Shown in pieces: positions 34,029-45,282 of a stretch of 64,000 nt of DNA. The DNA lies in assembly GCA_037157565.1 (NCBI GenBank), contig JAZHRO010000056.1:29945501-30009500 (forward strand), read 5' to 3'. Numbering within the stretch: position 1 is the first letter of the stretch; every line of letters starts with the position of its first letter. This DNA comes from Thalassia testudinum (taxonomy: Eukaryota; Streptophyta; Magnoliopsida; Alismatales; Hydrocharitaceae). The notes beneath the pieces are model-generated. The model was not told the DNA's origin. It did no database searches and saw only the letters and a list, made by a program, of their open reading frames with translations. The position numbers were made by a program, and so were the translations under genes.

Positions 34029-35203
34029 TAGATTGGTCGGTTAAGCGGAAGGGGTCGGAGAGCTCCTTGCAGGTATGGCGAGGTGTGGAATGAAGCAAGG
34101 ATGTGTTTTCTACTCCCTATTATACATGGCAACAAGCAAGGAAGTCGGAGGAAGGGGGTCGCCAGAGACAAGTTTAGAGTTGGCCAAAGGTGGAGGAAGA
34201 AGCAATTTTCTGGGCCAAAAACTCGCTAAGGATCAAGGCCTTGCGATGGGGCTCCTTTTAAAGGTCCAAGGGTGGCTTCCAAGCTTGGGAAGAAGCTCAA
34301 GAAACTCAAAACTTTGGGGAAGTGGATCCGTGAACTTGTGGAGTTCACATGAGCTTTATGGTCCAAATTCATATCCAAGATGTGGTTTAATTGATTGGGA
34401 AGGATTTCAGAATCAATCCCTCCAACTTTAGAGGGATTTGGTCAAGAAATCAGGGAGAAATCCGAGATTGAAGGTCGCAAGCTTTGGGTTTACATTGTTA
34501 ATGGCGGTAGGGACTGTTTTGAAGAAAATGATGAGAAGTTAGGGGCCTAAATGTAAGGATTTCAAAACCTGAGTGGCTAAATGTAAGAAATAGTATTTTT
34601 ATGGGCTAAATTGCAAATTAAGTCAAGATGGATTTTGAATGGGTCCAAATTTTTGTACGAACCTAATTTTGACCCAAGAAATCTAATGGTGAAGTCAGAT
34701 TTCAGTTTTTACCAAGTTTATCTTGGCAATTTGCATGAAAACCCAAATTAGGGCAAACTTCCATCTAAGACTCTATTCTTGGTCAAAATAGATTCAGATG
34801 GTCAAAAAAAGGGTAGCATCCCTTTTAGAATATGTTTCTAAGAATTTTAGGATGTTTAAATGAATTTTACCTTGACCAAAACTTCTTTAATTTAAGCGGG
34901 TCTGAAATTAGGGTTTTGCGTTATGAATCGATTCTCGAAATGTGTGAAACCCTCTTTCTATCTGTATGGATGCATTTATTAGACTTTAATGCTCATTTGA
35001 CCTTCAATTTACCCCTGACAAACCCCATGGTTACTTTGCATTCATGGTATATGTTAAAACTGTAGGATTAACATTTAGTGTTTTCTTCACAAAATGAATC
35101 TGAATGGAATTATGGCTCTCTAGCAGCTATGTAGGAGCTTTTGTCAATTGTTTTTCACTAAATAAAGCTAGTTATGGCTAATGATGGTGTTACCATCATA
35201 ACC
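34029..35203 (-). repeat. Family E 3' LTR, truncated
   Basis: The minus-strand start TGATGGTAACACCATCA at 35203 is a 7-bp-stem hairpin abutting a polypurine tract. The segment 34540-35203 aligns with 7599-8223. The LTR is cut at 34029 by the F element. The 118-codon frame at 34075-34431 on the plus strand resembles no protein I know and is probably chance. Confidence 0.75.
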
Positions 35204-35222
35204 CCATTCTTAACATTTGCTA
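35204..35222 (-). promoter_or_regulatory. Polypurine tract of the E element
   Basis: The minus strand reads TGTTAAGAATGGGGTTA immediately before the LTR start TGATGG, the same position as the other tracts in the window. Confidence 0.7.
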
Positions 35223-35435
35223 GTCCCTAGCAAAATCTTATGGAAAGAACTAAATGTCCAGAACATGCTTTGATGTTTAGATGCTTGATTTGTGCCACTT
35301 TCTAGAAATTAGATCAGAATGCCAAAAATAGGCCTAGAGGTACTCATGTATCAACCAAGATCTAGACCTGACCAGCTTTAGTTTGGGTCTACCGCCAAGG
35401 TTTCCAAGGCTCGCAAAAACTGTCCAGAGGTTCGT

Positions 35436-35494
35436 TGACCCCAGTGGTTAAAGCACCCATGCTTTAGATGTATTATGTCAAAGTTCAGTTTGCC
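35436..35494 (+). repeat. Possible tRNA-derived SINE head
   Basis: TGACCCCAGTGG (35436-35447) resembles RNA polymerase III box A, and AAGTTCAGTTTGCC (35481-35494) resembles a decayed box B, 33 bp apart. The intervening AAAGCACCCATGCTTTAGATG fits plant SINE heads. The 3' end and target duplication are not identifiable. Confidence 0.35.
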
Positions 35495-35651
35495 AGTGCA
35501 TTTTTTGGTAAGAGAGAGATAGAAGGATTTTTCATTTGTAGACTTTTCTCTCTTTTCTTTTTTATTTTTTCCAAAATCTAACCTTAGATTGGCCCTAAAC
35601 AAGGTCTATACCGGATTCCTTATCCCCACCATCAATCCTCGAAGGGTCGCT

Positions 35652-35738
35652 GGATTTCGATGCTTCAGGATAGCACCACCTATGGCAACCCCCAGAACCC
35701 TGGCATTCGATACTTCAGGACAGTGCCTCCCATGGCAT
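35652..35738 (-). repeat. Direct repeat of a 35-bp motif in the E 3' noncoding region
   Basis: Two copies (35652-35688 and 35704-35738) share, on the minus strand, GCCATAGG or GCCATGGG, GGTGCTATCCTGAAG or GGCACTGTCCTGAAG, and a CATCG or TATCG tail. They belong to the same motif family as those in D (5325-5461) and F (22281-22310). Confidence 0.6.
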
Positions 35739-36474
35739 TTTGCAGCTAAATTCGGGCCCTAACATCACCTGAACCAGCACAAGGTGCCTACATGCCCCTG
35801 ATAGGATATTTAGATATCTTAGGTGACAAGCACCGAGGAGACGATATGTTATTATGCATCTTCCACGGGAATTTCCCACCTCTCTGCACTGGGAACTTGT
35901 CCAATCAACTTATGTCTTTGAGCCACTTTTAAGCTAGATTTTTAGGATGATTTTCTCAGAACAGAACACTTTTGGCATTATCTCTTCGTTAAGTGCATTG
36001 AACCAGACTGGTGTATGATTTTGGGTGCTTAGGTTACCAAGTCCCGCAAATCAAAGGGCAAGCAATGGGGTCGAATAATCCCTAAGCCTTAGACCTACTA
36101 CATCAGCTTCACAGTTTCCTCAACCTTTTGAGACTAATCCAGATCATAACGAATACGTGTGTTTAAGCCCTAAAACAAGCCCAAGAGGCCTAAGATCAGC
36201 ACTCTTACTAATCTCCTTGCCTTTAGCACTTTATGACTTAATCTTTGTTTTGATTTGTTCTAGAACTTAAGTAAATCCCATAATCAATTGCTATGACTAT
36301 CGATTTTTCCTTGATTTTGCTTCTTTTGACATTTTGAATTTCCTCCTCTTCTCCTTAAGAAAGATTTGCAATCAATTCACAAAATTTTTCCTCCCTTTCT
36401 CCCTCTTTTTTTTCAATGTTCTTTTTTGTGTGTACCCCTCAATTAATTGAATTTCCATTTGTTTGGCACTTTAA

Positions 36475-36510
36475 CACCCCCCATGCGTATGATTTGTAAT
36501 GTCCTCATTA
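36475..36510 (-). promoter_or_regulatory. Internal polypurine-tract-like motif, E element
   Basis: The minus strand reads AATGAGGACATTACAAATC and then CGCATGGGGGGTGTTAA, about 1.27 kb before the 3' LTR. It is equivalent to the motifs of D, F, A and B. Confidence 0.55.
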
Positions 36511-36797
36511 TAAACTAGGAGGGTATGAAATCAGCTTGGTTCATAGTTTAGAATAGGGTCAAAGGGTGGGTGAATAGGTTGGGATGACTGTTGCGGACGA
36601 TTTCAAGCTTTGATACAAGTACTAAAGGTGGAGTTGACTATTCTAAAGTTGAACCAAAAGTGTAATAGGAGTGTAGCTCAAAAAAGATGATCAGAAGGGT
36701 CTCAAGTTGTTGGAGAAAAAGACAAGTTGCCTCCCATTAAGCTTTAAGTTTAACGCCATTGGCGAGGTGCAAGGAGCACAAAAGGGTATGTCATCTA

Positions 36798-37079
36798 TCA
36801 CATTATGATGAGTGATAGGGAAAAAATGTGATCGTGGTGGATGAGAATTAGATGGCTACAAATGAGTATCAAATTATAATGAAGAGTCATTCCAAAAGGT
36901 CTATGATATGGGTCAAGTCGAATCATTTCTGGGTGACCCTTATTGAGTAGAATCATTGACCCTTGGAAGATGTAGTGATCATAGGGTTCTGAAATAAGAT
37001 TATCGTGGGTCGAGGACCCAACAGAGGTGAATCTAGTCAGCATATCCTAAATGTGTGGTTCCTCTTGTGCAATGTGACC
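36798..37079 (-). pseudogene. C-terminal end of an unknown ORF, family E
   Basis: The minus-strand frame runs in from the A insertion at 37079, through a TAG at about 37045, and ends at 36798. Near its end it reads GMTLHYNLILICSHLI. The family A ORF has GMGLHHNLVHICGHLL near its end, so the two appear related. The upstream part lies at 53089-53289 in the same frame once the 16-kb insertion is discounted. The function is unknown. Confidence 0.5.
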
Positions 37080-37714
37080 TGATGTAGACACAATTATTGA
37101 GGATAAAATGCCTATTCATGCATGTTCCTAGGCTTATATTTGCATTTCATGTTATAAATATTGCATAGCATGCATCACCCAGCATTTAGAGTAGTTGTGC
37201 ATATTTTAGGTTAATTACATCCTTTTTATGGCCAAGAGGGAAGGAGATTTATTTCAGGGCCTCAAATGGATGATCTGACCATACAGATTTGATCAGGACG
37301 ATGATCGGAGTCTAACGCCTCCGAAATTGTTGAGATCAAAATCCCATAGCACCTTATGCGGTACGAGGAAGATTAACACCAGGGGGCAATGCGACATCCT
37401 TATGGGCTTCAGAGGAAAAATCCGACCATACGAATGGATCCAAAGCAATGATCGTAGTCCAGCAGTGCTTTGGATCGAGGGTGGCACAGTGTGAAAATCA
37501 CCTCGATCCAAGCACTGTGCCACCCTCTGCAATAGAAAGAAGATGGACTGCCCAAATGGCGCCACGTGGTGCCATCTCGGCCGCCCAACATTGACCATCA
37601 ACAACTACTGGCACCCCCTCATCATCTTCACCTTCGAACCCTAACTATTGGATCATCATCGAACGGTTAGGAAGCCTCCACTTCACGGCCTCAAGAACTC
37701 CTTGTGACAATCCC

Positions 37715-37790
37715 CGGCTGCAACACATAGGTTGGGATGTTGGCCTCCAAGGGAGAGGCGCAGGTTTGAATCCCTATGCCCCCTGCAATT
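37715..37790 (+). repeat. tRNA/SINE-like module in the LTR
   Basis: GGTTTGAATCC (37763-37773) resembles box B and is followed by a C-rich run and GCAATTCGCAAATT. The copy in the 3' LTR has a perfect GGTTCGAATCC at 52057-52067. The box A region (about 37725-37745) is weak. The family B LTR carries a clearer version at 53755-53807. Confidence 0.45.
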
Positions 37791-38056
37791 CGCAAATTGG
37801 ACATGACTGCATGTGTGAACAAGGGAATTGTGCATAGCCTTGCAGCACACAGCCGCGCGCGGGCACAAGGGCACAATGCATAAGTTAAATGCCAGCGCAC
37901 GCGTGTGCGACAAGGAGTGCGAGGCACGGGTGCGTGATGCACACTCTAATGGGGGCGAAGGTTGGTGCGGATCTTCAGGGACAATTGGGTGGATCTTCAG
38001 CGATGATTGCAGCTGTCACTAATGCCCTATGCACGAATTCCTCCTCTTCCTTCCAC

Positions 38057-38064
38057 TATAAAAG
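38057..38064 (+). promoter_or_regulatory. TATA box of the family A LTR
   Basis: TATAAAAG in CCACTATAAAAGGACCTA. Equivalents are at 52351-52358 (3' LTR) and, on the minus strand, at 40872-40879 and 47193-47200 in the nested copy. All four are intact. Transcription would start about 30 bp downstream, leaving roughly 0.67 kb of R and U5. Confidence 0.75.
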
Positions 38065-38764
38065 GACCTACCCCCCTCCATTCTTCACCATCTCTTCCTT
38101 TCTTCCTCTCACCACCTCCAAAGCTTTAGAGAGAGCTTGTCCCAAGCCTGAGATGCTCCTCTGAAGTAGAAATCAAATATTTTTCCGCACCTCTCATCCC
38201 CCTTCGTGGAGCATCCCGTGGCTGTCTTCTCACCTACTTTGGGAAGTAGATCCTCACCACGATGACGTCCTACCCCATCCTCCTTCCACTGCCGTTCTCC
38301 TATGTCCCGCTCTTCACCACCTTCATCCGAGTACCGTTAGAGTGAGTCATCCTCTAAGCGACCGTCAAGAGGATTCTTCTCATCTCTATCTATCTTTACT
38401 GCTTTCAAGTGTAGTTTTCCTACTTTCCTAGTTGTAACAAACATTTGTTTCAAAATATATGACTGTTTCTCTCTCTCTCTCTCTTTTATATTTTGCAAGT
38501 AGATTAGCTAGATAAATTTCATCGACCTGATCTCTTGCCCTATTAAAAGTAAAAAAAATTATGAAAGATAAAAAATGACAAAGAAAAAGCAAAACGTGGA
38601 TTTTCAAAACCAAATGTTCACCTCCTCGTATTTGAGTCGGGACTCACCTTTCGAGTTTTGATTATAAATTTTATATGATCGACTGATTTTCTCGTGAATC
38701 GAACTACAACGATGGGTTTCCAAACTCGAACCCTTTCCGCATGCGAATCCGCAGCTATCATTTT

Positions 38765-38782
38765 GGCACCATTGCCAGGGAG
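38765..38782 (+). promoter_or_regulatory. Primer-binding site (tRNA-Asp type), outer A element
   Basis: TGGCACCATTGCCAGGGA follows the LTR end after 3 bases. It differs from the tRNA-Asp complement TGGCGCCGTTGCCGGGGA at three positions, all G-to-A in CpG contexts. Confidence 0.85.
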
Positions 38783-39940
38783 GCAACGCTCTTTGGCTTT
38801 TTCACGTTTTCCTACATTACTTACATATTTTTTGACCTATCTTTCTTCTTAGATTTATTATCTTGCAGGAACCTAGTCGAGGAGCCGAAAGTGGTAGATT
38901 GAAGTGAAGTGTGGGTAGAGACATTTGTAGGCTTTCCCCTACTTCCCCACCCATTAGATCATTTTGCCACCTTAATAATAAAGACCTAATCTGCATAGGT
39001 GTTTTCACAAACCCTAGGATATAAATTATTTGTCTTGTTTGTCACTCCACTCACCTCTCCATACACATAAATTAAAAAATAAAAAAAAGTTATCTGATTG
39101 TGGGATTTTTTGAAAGAGACACACATTAACCCCCTCTACTCTCGGCTTAAGGCGCACCACTTCACATTGATTCTACCACTTAACCAGAATCTGACCTGTG
39201 AATCCGGTACACCCTAACCCAACACAATAATATATTAGTAGAAAAATTGACAAGGTTAAGACTTTTTGTGTTCCTTAACTAAGTGGTGCAATAGGCCAAT
39301 TGATTGAGCTATTTGGGCCGCACCACTCAAATTAAAATTGATTCATCAAGTAGCTTGCCACTTAGGGTTCATCTTTAGGGATGAACTAAGCACTCCACAA
39401 TAGTTTTTGATTTCTAAAGGAATATGTCATCACCAGTGCTTTCAAAACTTGGAATGTTCTACTAAACCTGATTGAATGAACCTAAAGATTAAACCCTAAA
39501 AGCTACTAAAAAAGGTTAAACCCTAAAAGACACATCATTAAATAACCTTGTTTGCAAACCCATGCACACACATTTGAATTGATCATTAAGGGCACAACCC
39601 ATCTAAAGGGCCCATCACATTCCAAGCACACGATCATCCCAGGCCTAACTAAAACTGAGTAGACATTGCCCTTAAGGATTGATTCGCTCTTCAGGGCTCA
39701 GATCTGCTTCTACTGGTTCATCTGATGTCTAGATAGGGGAGTAGCATCAAACGTCCACAGTTGTGGGGTATCAAAGGAACCTAAGGTGCAAGCCAAAGGA
39801 AGAACCTTCTCCCTAGCCCCTCCCTCTAACTAGTTGGATTGGCCAGATTGAAGTTGACCAAATCATTTCTATCATCTCAAGATGAGTCCTAGGAGTCTAT
39901 AGATCTGTAGGCCAACCCACCTAAGGAAAGGTTTGGTTTA
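38783..39940 (+). other. Leader of the outer A element
   Basis: About 1.16 kb with no supported ORF. A segment around 38865-38940 (ATTATCTTGCAGGAACC onward) recurs in the nested copy at about 46300-46400, so the leader is conserved between the two. The AG at the TTGCAG could be a splice acceptor, but nothing else supports an intron. Confidence 0.6.
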
Positions 39941-40164
39941 TTGTATTGCAGGGCACCTTTCTCTATTTGCTTTGCCGCCTACTCTACCATGTATGCTTCC
40001 ACACCATACGCACAATTCCAATCCTACCCTCCTACCACTGCCTATCCTCAAGATGATTACTATCCTGACTTGACTTATGACTACCCATCAACTAGTCAGG
40101 ACAACTTTGATTGGGGATATGAATCCTAACCTCAGTGTCCAGGGCCTAACCCTGGACAACAAGA
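39941..40164 (+). pseudogene. Unknown family A ORF, N-terminal part
   Basis: The frame opens near 39941 and encodes a Tyr/Pro/Gln/Asp-rich segment (MYASTPYAQFQSYPP at about 39990 and DDYYPDLTYDYPS). One TAA at 40127-40129 follows 'DNFDWGYES', then 'PNPGQQD' reaches the nested insertion. Downstream coding resumes at 48432 in the matching frame once the 8267 inserted and duplicated bases are discounted. The nested copy has the same protein at 45282-44893 (minus). I do not recognise the family. A Gag-like or structural role is possible but unproven. Confidence 0.6.
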
Positions 40165-42105
40165 TGATGAATCAGATTTACATGCAGAAAGGATTGGATT
40201 TTAGAAAACTAGTTGTCATAGTTCGATTTGCGAGAAAATCCATCTATCAGATACAATTTATAATCAAGACTCGAAAAGTGAATCTTGGGTCGAACACGGG
40301 GAGGCAAATATTCGATTTGAAAAACCCACGTTTCGCTTTTTATTTTTTTTTGTCGATTTTATCTTTTGTTATTTTTTTGGTATATTAATAGGGCAAGAGA
40401 TCAGGTCGATAAATTCTAGCTAATCTACTTGCAAAATAAAAAGAGAGAGACACAGAGAGAAACAATTGTGTATTTTTATAATCAAATGTTTATTACAATA
40501 AGAAAAGTGGGAAAACTATGCTTCGAAAGCAATAAAGATAGAGATGGGTGGGAGAAATCCCGCTCGACGGTCGCTTGGAGGATGACTCGCTCTGACATTG
40601 CCTGGAGGAAGGTGGTGAGGAGTGGGACGAATGAGGACAAACGTAGAGGATGGAAGACAAGATAGGACGACGCCGCGGTGAGGATCTTCTTCTTGAAGGA
40701 AGGTGAGAGGATGGCTGTGGGATGGTGCACGAAGGGGGATGAGAGGCAGGAACAAATGTTTGTTTTCTACTCTAGAGAAGCATCCTAGGCTTGGGACAAG
40801 CTCTCTCTAGAGCCTTGGAGGTGGTGAGGAGAAGAAAGGAAGAGATGGTGAAGAATAGAGTTGTAGGGTTCCTTTTATAGTGGAGGGAGGAAGAAGAAAT
40901 TTGTGTAGAGGGTTGTAGCGACATCAAATGCATCGATGAAGATCCGCACCATCCATGTCCCCAAATGTCGCTAAAGGGCTACCTGGCGCTCGTGCATGCA
41001 CGCCCTCCCATGCACAGTTACTGAGAGGTTGAAGCATTGAGGACCGTCCGATCTAAATATGATGGCTGACGATTATGCGGAGCTCACACTTGAGATCGCG
41101 CAGAGTGTGTGCTTAAAGTTTGAATGGGTGAGGGCGAGAAGATCGTGGTCGTTGGATGAGCAATGAGAGGCTGAGATTGCTCGAGGACCAGCACCGCGGA
41201 TCACACGCATGTGATTGAGTGTAAGTTATTGCATCATCTAGCGCATGCACGCATTACATGATTCTGATCTCGCCATGTTGCCGCACTCTCTGCCACTTGA
41301 TGATCATCCAATAGATGCAATTCGATTGCGCCCGAGCTCCACAAGATCGGGTGTTGCGGTGGGTTCGAACGGTGGTCCTGGCATCGTGGGCGAGGGCGAT
41401 ACCCAACACGCTACTGCCGTAGATTGTCAAGAAGATGAAAGTGTGTGCACCCTCTCTTGACCATTGGATCTCGATCCAATGGTCTAGATTTCATCCCCGC
41501 ATTCTTCTTTGGAGTAGAGCAGTGTGCTGAGGTGATTCTCAACCGTTGGAATGTGATCCAATGACTAGGATCGCATGATGATATGCCTGTGAGATGGAGT
41601 GGTGAGGCATGGACGGGTTTGGGTTGCTATGATGGAGCTACGTGGCTCCATCATGGTCGTCCATTTTATTTGCTTTGTAAGTGGTGCCACAGATGTCGGA
41701 TTGGGTCGATTCTCATGTCGTTGGGCTGTGGTCATCGATCCAGATCCATCCGTGCTTTCAGATATGGCATTTGAAGCTCCAAATTACATCACCTAGTCCC
41801 TCGACTGTTGATCTTGCTCGGACTGCATATGGTGCTATGAGACTTCAATTAAAGCAATTTTGGAGGTGTTAGACTCCGATCTTCATCCTGATTAGATCCA
41901 TATGGTCGGATCGTCAATCCAAGGCCCCAAAATAAATCTCCTTCCCTCCTGGCCATAGAAAGGACACAATTAACCTAAAATATACAAAAAGTACTCTAAA
42001 TGTAGAATGATGCTTGATATGCAATATTTATAACATGAAATGCAAATCTAAGCCTAGGAACATGCATGAATAGGCATTTTATCCTTAATAATTGTGTCTA
42101 TATCA
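40165..42105 (-). repeat. 3' LTR of the nested A element
   Basis: On the plus strand it begins TGATGAATCAGATTTACATG and ends TATATCA. It aligns throughout with 46487-48426. The TATA box is at 40872-40879 and the shared LTR motif, GTCGAACACGGGGAGGCAA, at about 40291-40310. The ORFs within it (for example 40429-40755) are chance. Confidence 0.9.
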
Positions 42106-42126
42106 TACCCCCATGCCTATCTTTTG
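42106..42126 (-). promoter_or_regulatory. Polypurine tract of the nested A element
   Basis: The minus strand reads CAAAAGATAGGCATGGGGGT just before the LTR start. It is nearly identical to the tract at 51379-51396. Confidence 0.8.
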
Positions 42127-42681
42127 CTAATCCCTAGCAAACTTAAACTACATGCTATGTTTAAAATTGGAATTAGGATTCGATCACTTAGGCCTAAGTT
42201 GTTTATTAACAATAGAAAATTTCAACTAAGGTCCTAAACTACGGAAATGCAATAGTGCCTAGGTGTCTGCCAGAATGCAGAGCACCCAAGTCCTCGACTT
42301 ATTTGAAAAGGGAAGATAAATTTTTCTGCTTTTTCTTCTTTTCTAATTGTTTGGACTTTTAGAGTTTGAGAGTTTCAGGATAACCTTTCACAGCTACCCA
42401 ACCTGCCCAAGACTTGAAAAGGACTCGAAGTGCTAAGCATCTTGTGAAAGGGTGATAGACTCACTAGGCGACCGTTAAAATAGACTTCAAGTTTCTATGA
42501 CCCTAAGTGACATTAAGAATTTCTACCTAAAGGTTTATCTTTCCGATTGGTAGCTTTCTCCCTACTTCTTTTATTTATGGGTTCAACACAAGGGCAAACC
42601 CGTTGTATATCTCCCTGATTTATTCTACTTCCTTGCTTCTTCCCTAAGAGTTTTGGGAATTATTTGTGCATTTTTGTGAGT

Positions 42682-42943
42682 TGGGCTTTGGACAACCAGC
42701 CAATGGGCTATTACCCACGGCAACTTTCTAGCCATACTCATGAGGTGAAGTGTGATTTTATTTTATTTTTTTATTTTCTCCTTTTTCTATTTTTTTCCTT
42801 CTTTTTGGGTACTTTTTTTTTCTAAGTAGGTGGCTTCCCTGATCTAAGATTGACCTAAAAGCAGTAGAATGAGTATGGTCATGTAGCTGGGCTCTAGACA
42901 ACCGGCCAATGGGCTATTATCCACGATAATTTGCTAGGCATAC
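42682..42943 (-). repeat. Duplicated 55-bp motif, nested A element
   Basis: Each copy contains, on the plus strand, GGGCTTTGGACAACC or GGGCTCTAGACAACC, then GCCAATGGGCTATTA and CCACG, and ends GCCATAC or GGCATAC. Copies are about 207 bp apart. The same pair occurs in the outer A element (50546-50815) and in B (56896-57146). Confidence 0.7.
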
Positions 42944-43365
42944 TACCCTAGAAAGTTCATTAGCTACCTAATTTCCATAAAAACCGTGGAAAAGTGAGTC
43001 AGTGCAAATAGTGTATAGATGCTTAGACTTAAAGTCCCCTTAAATCAGAGGGTGGGTTGATAAGTCGTGTACTTATTACCCTAATTTATTGGCCAAATTA
43101 AGATAAAATTGACTTGGTGAGGACTCGAGACTAAGTCCACATTCAAGTGGACGCTCGAGTTGATTAAGCTCGAAGACCTGAGGAGTCTAAGTATTCAAGT
43201 GCTAAAGTATCATTTCCTAAAAGTTAATAACTTTCAAATGCCTAAGTTCTCTTCTCCTAATTCTATTTTTTTTCTTTTTCTTGTCTCTTTGAATTTTCAA
43301 AAAAAAAAATTTAAAGAAAATAAAAGAAATTCTACAAAGTTAACAAAATAATTTCAGGATTAAGT

Positions 43366-43402
43366 ATCCACCTCCCATGCTTAAATGATGTAGTGTCCTC
43401 AT
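43366..43402 (-). promoter_or_regulatory. Internal polypurine-tract-like motif, nested A
   Basis: The minus strand reads AATGAGGACACTACATC and then TTAAGCATGGGAGGTGGA, about 1.26 kb before the 3' LTR. Confidence 0.55.
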
Positions 43403-43559
43403 TATAGAAATAAATACATGAAATGGGCAGAATAATAGAATATCACCTGAGTTTCGTGACAATCTAGCCAGCTCCGCAGAGAGAAGAGAGTATACACACG
43501 TGCTAACTTTAATACCTTCAACTAGGCATAATATACATATAAAGAAGAATTTGAGAATT

Positions 43560-45282
43560 CACAATTGCAGGTCAAAATCAAAATAAAAATATTGATCCAT
43601 AAGCCCGCTAACAGAAGATGTCCACAGACATGAACCATATTATGGTGTAGACCCATGTCGAGGGTCAAGTACTCAAGTTCTGGATGAAAATCACCCAGAA
43701 TTGGAGATTATTGTGCTTGTGGGGCTGAGCCTGTGGTTTGGTGGTGTGCAACCCAAGACTAAAGTGGCGGACAATGGGTAGATCTGATTCACTCAACTCG
43801 GGTGTCCACTTAGAGTTCAGCTCAGGAAGATAGTCAATTATTCTGAGCTTGGGTTGCACATCAATGATATCGTAAGGGTCCTAGTAGAAAGTAGGTGGTT
43901 TCAGGTCAATAGGAATCCTTAGATCCAAAATTGTGTTTCCCTCAGAATTGGCCTCCCAGATTTTCATTTCCACATTTCTATCCTACAAAATCAATGTTTC
44001 TGGCACCTCATGATCGTTGTACACCCCATCAAAGATATCCAAGTCAAACAATTGTGGTTGAATCAGAATTCACTTGGATTCAATCATTTGCAAATCAAAA
44101 TCAATCATCACTTTGAGGTGTGTTTGAAGATTAGGGCTACCGATTGGATCATCTATTATAATAGGATCAGAATCCTCCATGTCAACCCCAATCAGATCAT
44201 AATCAGTTTTTGGGCTATTAAATGGTTCATCATGTCCTCGAGCTCATTAGTCTCACTAAAATCATTCTCCTTAAACTCAAGTGAGACTTCACCAAGAGAT
44301 TCCTCACCCTCAGAATCAAAGAATTCATGATCCTCAATTATATATGTCTCAAAGTTATTTATCATTTCCTAGTCCATGGAGACATATTTTTCCTCATTTC
44401 CTTGCTTAAGGATCTCGGGTGAGGCAATTGGTTCATCCTCAATTGATTGCTCTGAACCAACTTGGTCATCTCTGATCTTAAAACATGTATCCCCCCTGAC
44501 AAGCGCTTGAGCTGGTTCAGACATTGGCTCTCCTGAAGGGGGTGCAGCTTGAGAATCATCCCAAATTTGGACTCAGGCAACCACAAATTTCATCCTTAAC
44601 CTCGACAATTTCCCAAGAAGAAACTCACCCAAGCCCCTATCCTTAACATTGTGGACAAAATCTAATAAAGTGCTATTCAGCTCATCAATCATTTTTATCA
44701 TAGGCTCCAATGCTTCAGTGCATGGTGTTGGCTGAGCTTCTAAAGATTATATGGTGTTCCTCAAGTTAGCCAACACCCTATCTTGGATTTGGTTCACATG
44801 AACCGAATGGTTCGGTTCAGGGTTGGGTGGGTTTGGGTTTATTCTAGGGGAGTCAAGGTATTGAGGTTCTCGGGTCCCTCCCTGATAGTAGATCATCTCA
44901 GGTTGTTCAAAGAATGTAGGTGACCTATATTCAGTGGAATATTGGGGAGGGTAGATGTTATAATCATCATATCCTTCTTGATTGTAGATTGGGTTGGTTT
45001 AATGATCAAAGGATGGAGATCTATAATATTGTAGCTCTGGGAAGGGTTGTAATCATAATCTTGTTGTCCAGGGTTAGGCCCCGAACATTGAGGTTTGGTA
45101 TCGTATCCCCAATCAAAGTTATCCCAGCTAGATGATGGGTAATCATAAGTGAAGTCTAGATAGTAATCATTTTGAGGATAAGTGATGGTAGGAGAGTAGG
45201 ATTGGAAATGAGAGTGTGATGTGGAAGAATACATAGTGAAATAGGAGGGAAAAAAGAAAGAGAAAGGTACCCTACAATACAA
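43560..45282 (-). pseudogene. Unknown family A ORF, nested copy (decayed)
   Basis: Three open pieces on the minus strand mark the gene. 45282-44893 is the Tyr/Pro-rich N-terminus with YLDFTYDYPSSSWDNFDWGY. 44586-44362 is an acidic middle piece. 43859-43665 is a conserved C-terminal piece with 'KWTPELSESDLPIV' and SLGLHTTKPQAQPHKHNNLQ. Beyond that, a shifted frame reads MGLHHNMVHVCGHLLLAG near 43640-43590. The C-terminal piece is nearly identical to the outer copy although both genes are broken. No domain is recognised, and there is no zinc knuckle, DLGA, YIDD or HHCC motif. Confidence 0.65.

Larger units (their letters stand above)
35204..37079 (-). mobile_element. Family E element, 3' internal part
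   Basis: The minus-strand interior of an LTR element lies between its 3' LTR (34029-35203) and the inserted family A element. It has a polypurine tract, 3' noncoding region with duplicated motifs, an internal purine-rich motif and the end of an ORF. The ORF continues at 53089-53289 on the far side of the A insertion. No pol sequence is seen in the part available. The 5' half lies beyond the window or is interrupted further by B. Confidence 0.65.
37080..38761 (+). repeat. 5' LTR, outer family A element
   Basis: The 1682-bp LTR runs from TGATGTAGACACAATTATTG to GCAGCTATCA. It contains a tRNA/SINE-like module (about 37715-37790), GCGAT/GTCACT modules upstream of the TATA box at 38057-38064, a CT run at 38467-38484, and the shared LTR motif at about 38612-38635. 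The other LTR is at 51397-53083 with many transitions between them. Confidence 0.88.
42127..43559 (-). other. 3' noncoding region of the nested A element
   Basis: About 1.4 kb without a supported ORF, aligning with 49990-51378 of the outer copy and recognisably with 56353-57640 of the B element. It holds two copies of a 50-55-bp motif (about 42682-42738 and 42889-42943) and an internal purine-rich motif at 43366-43402. Confidence 0.75.

Noticed and set aside
34075..34431. 118-codon plus-strand ORF as a host gene
   Set aside because: It is antisense within a truncated LTR, has no known domain, and has no equivalent in the other family E fragment.
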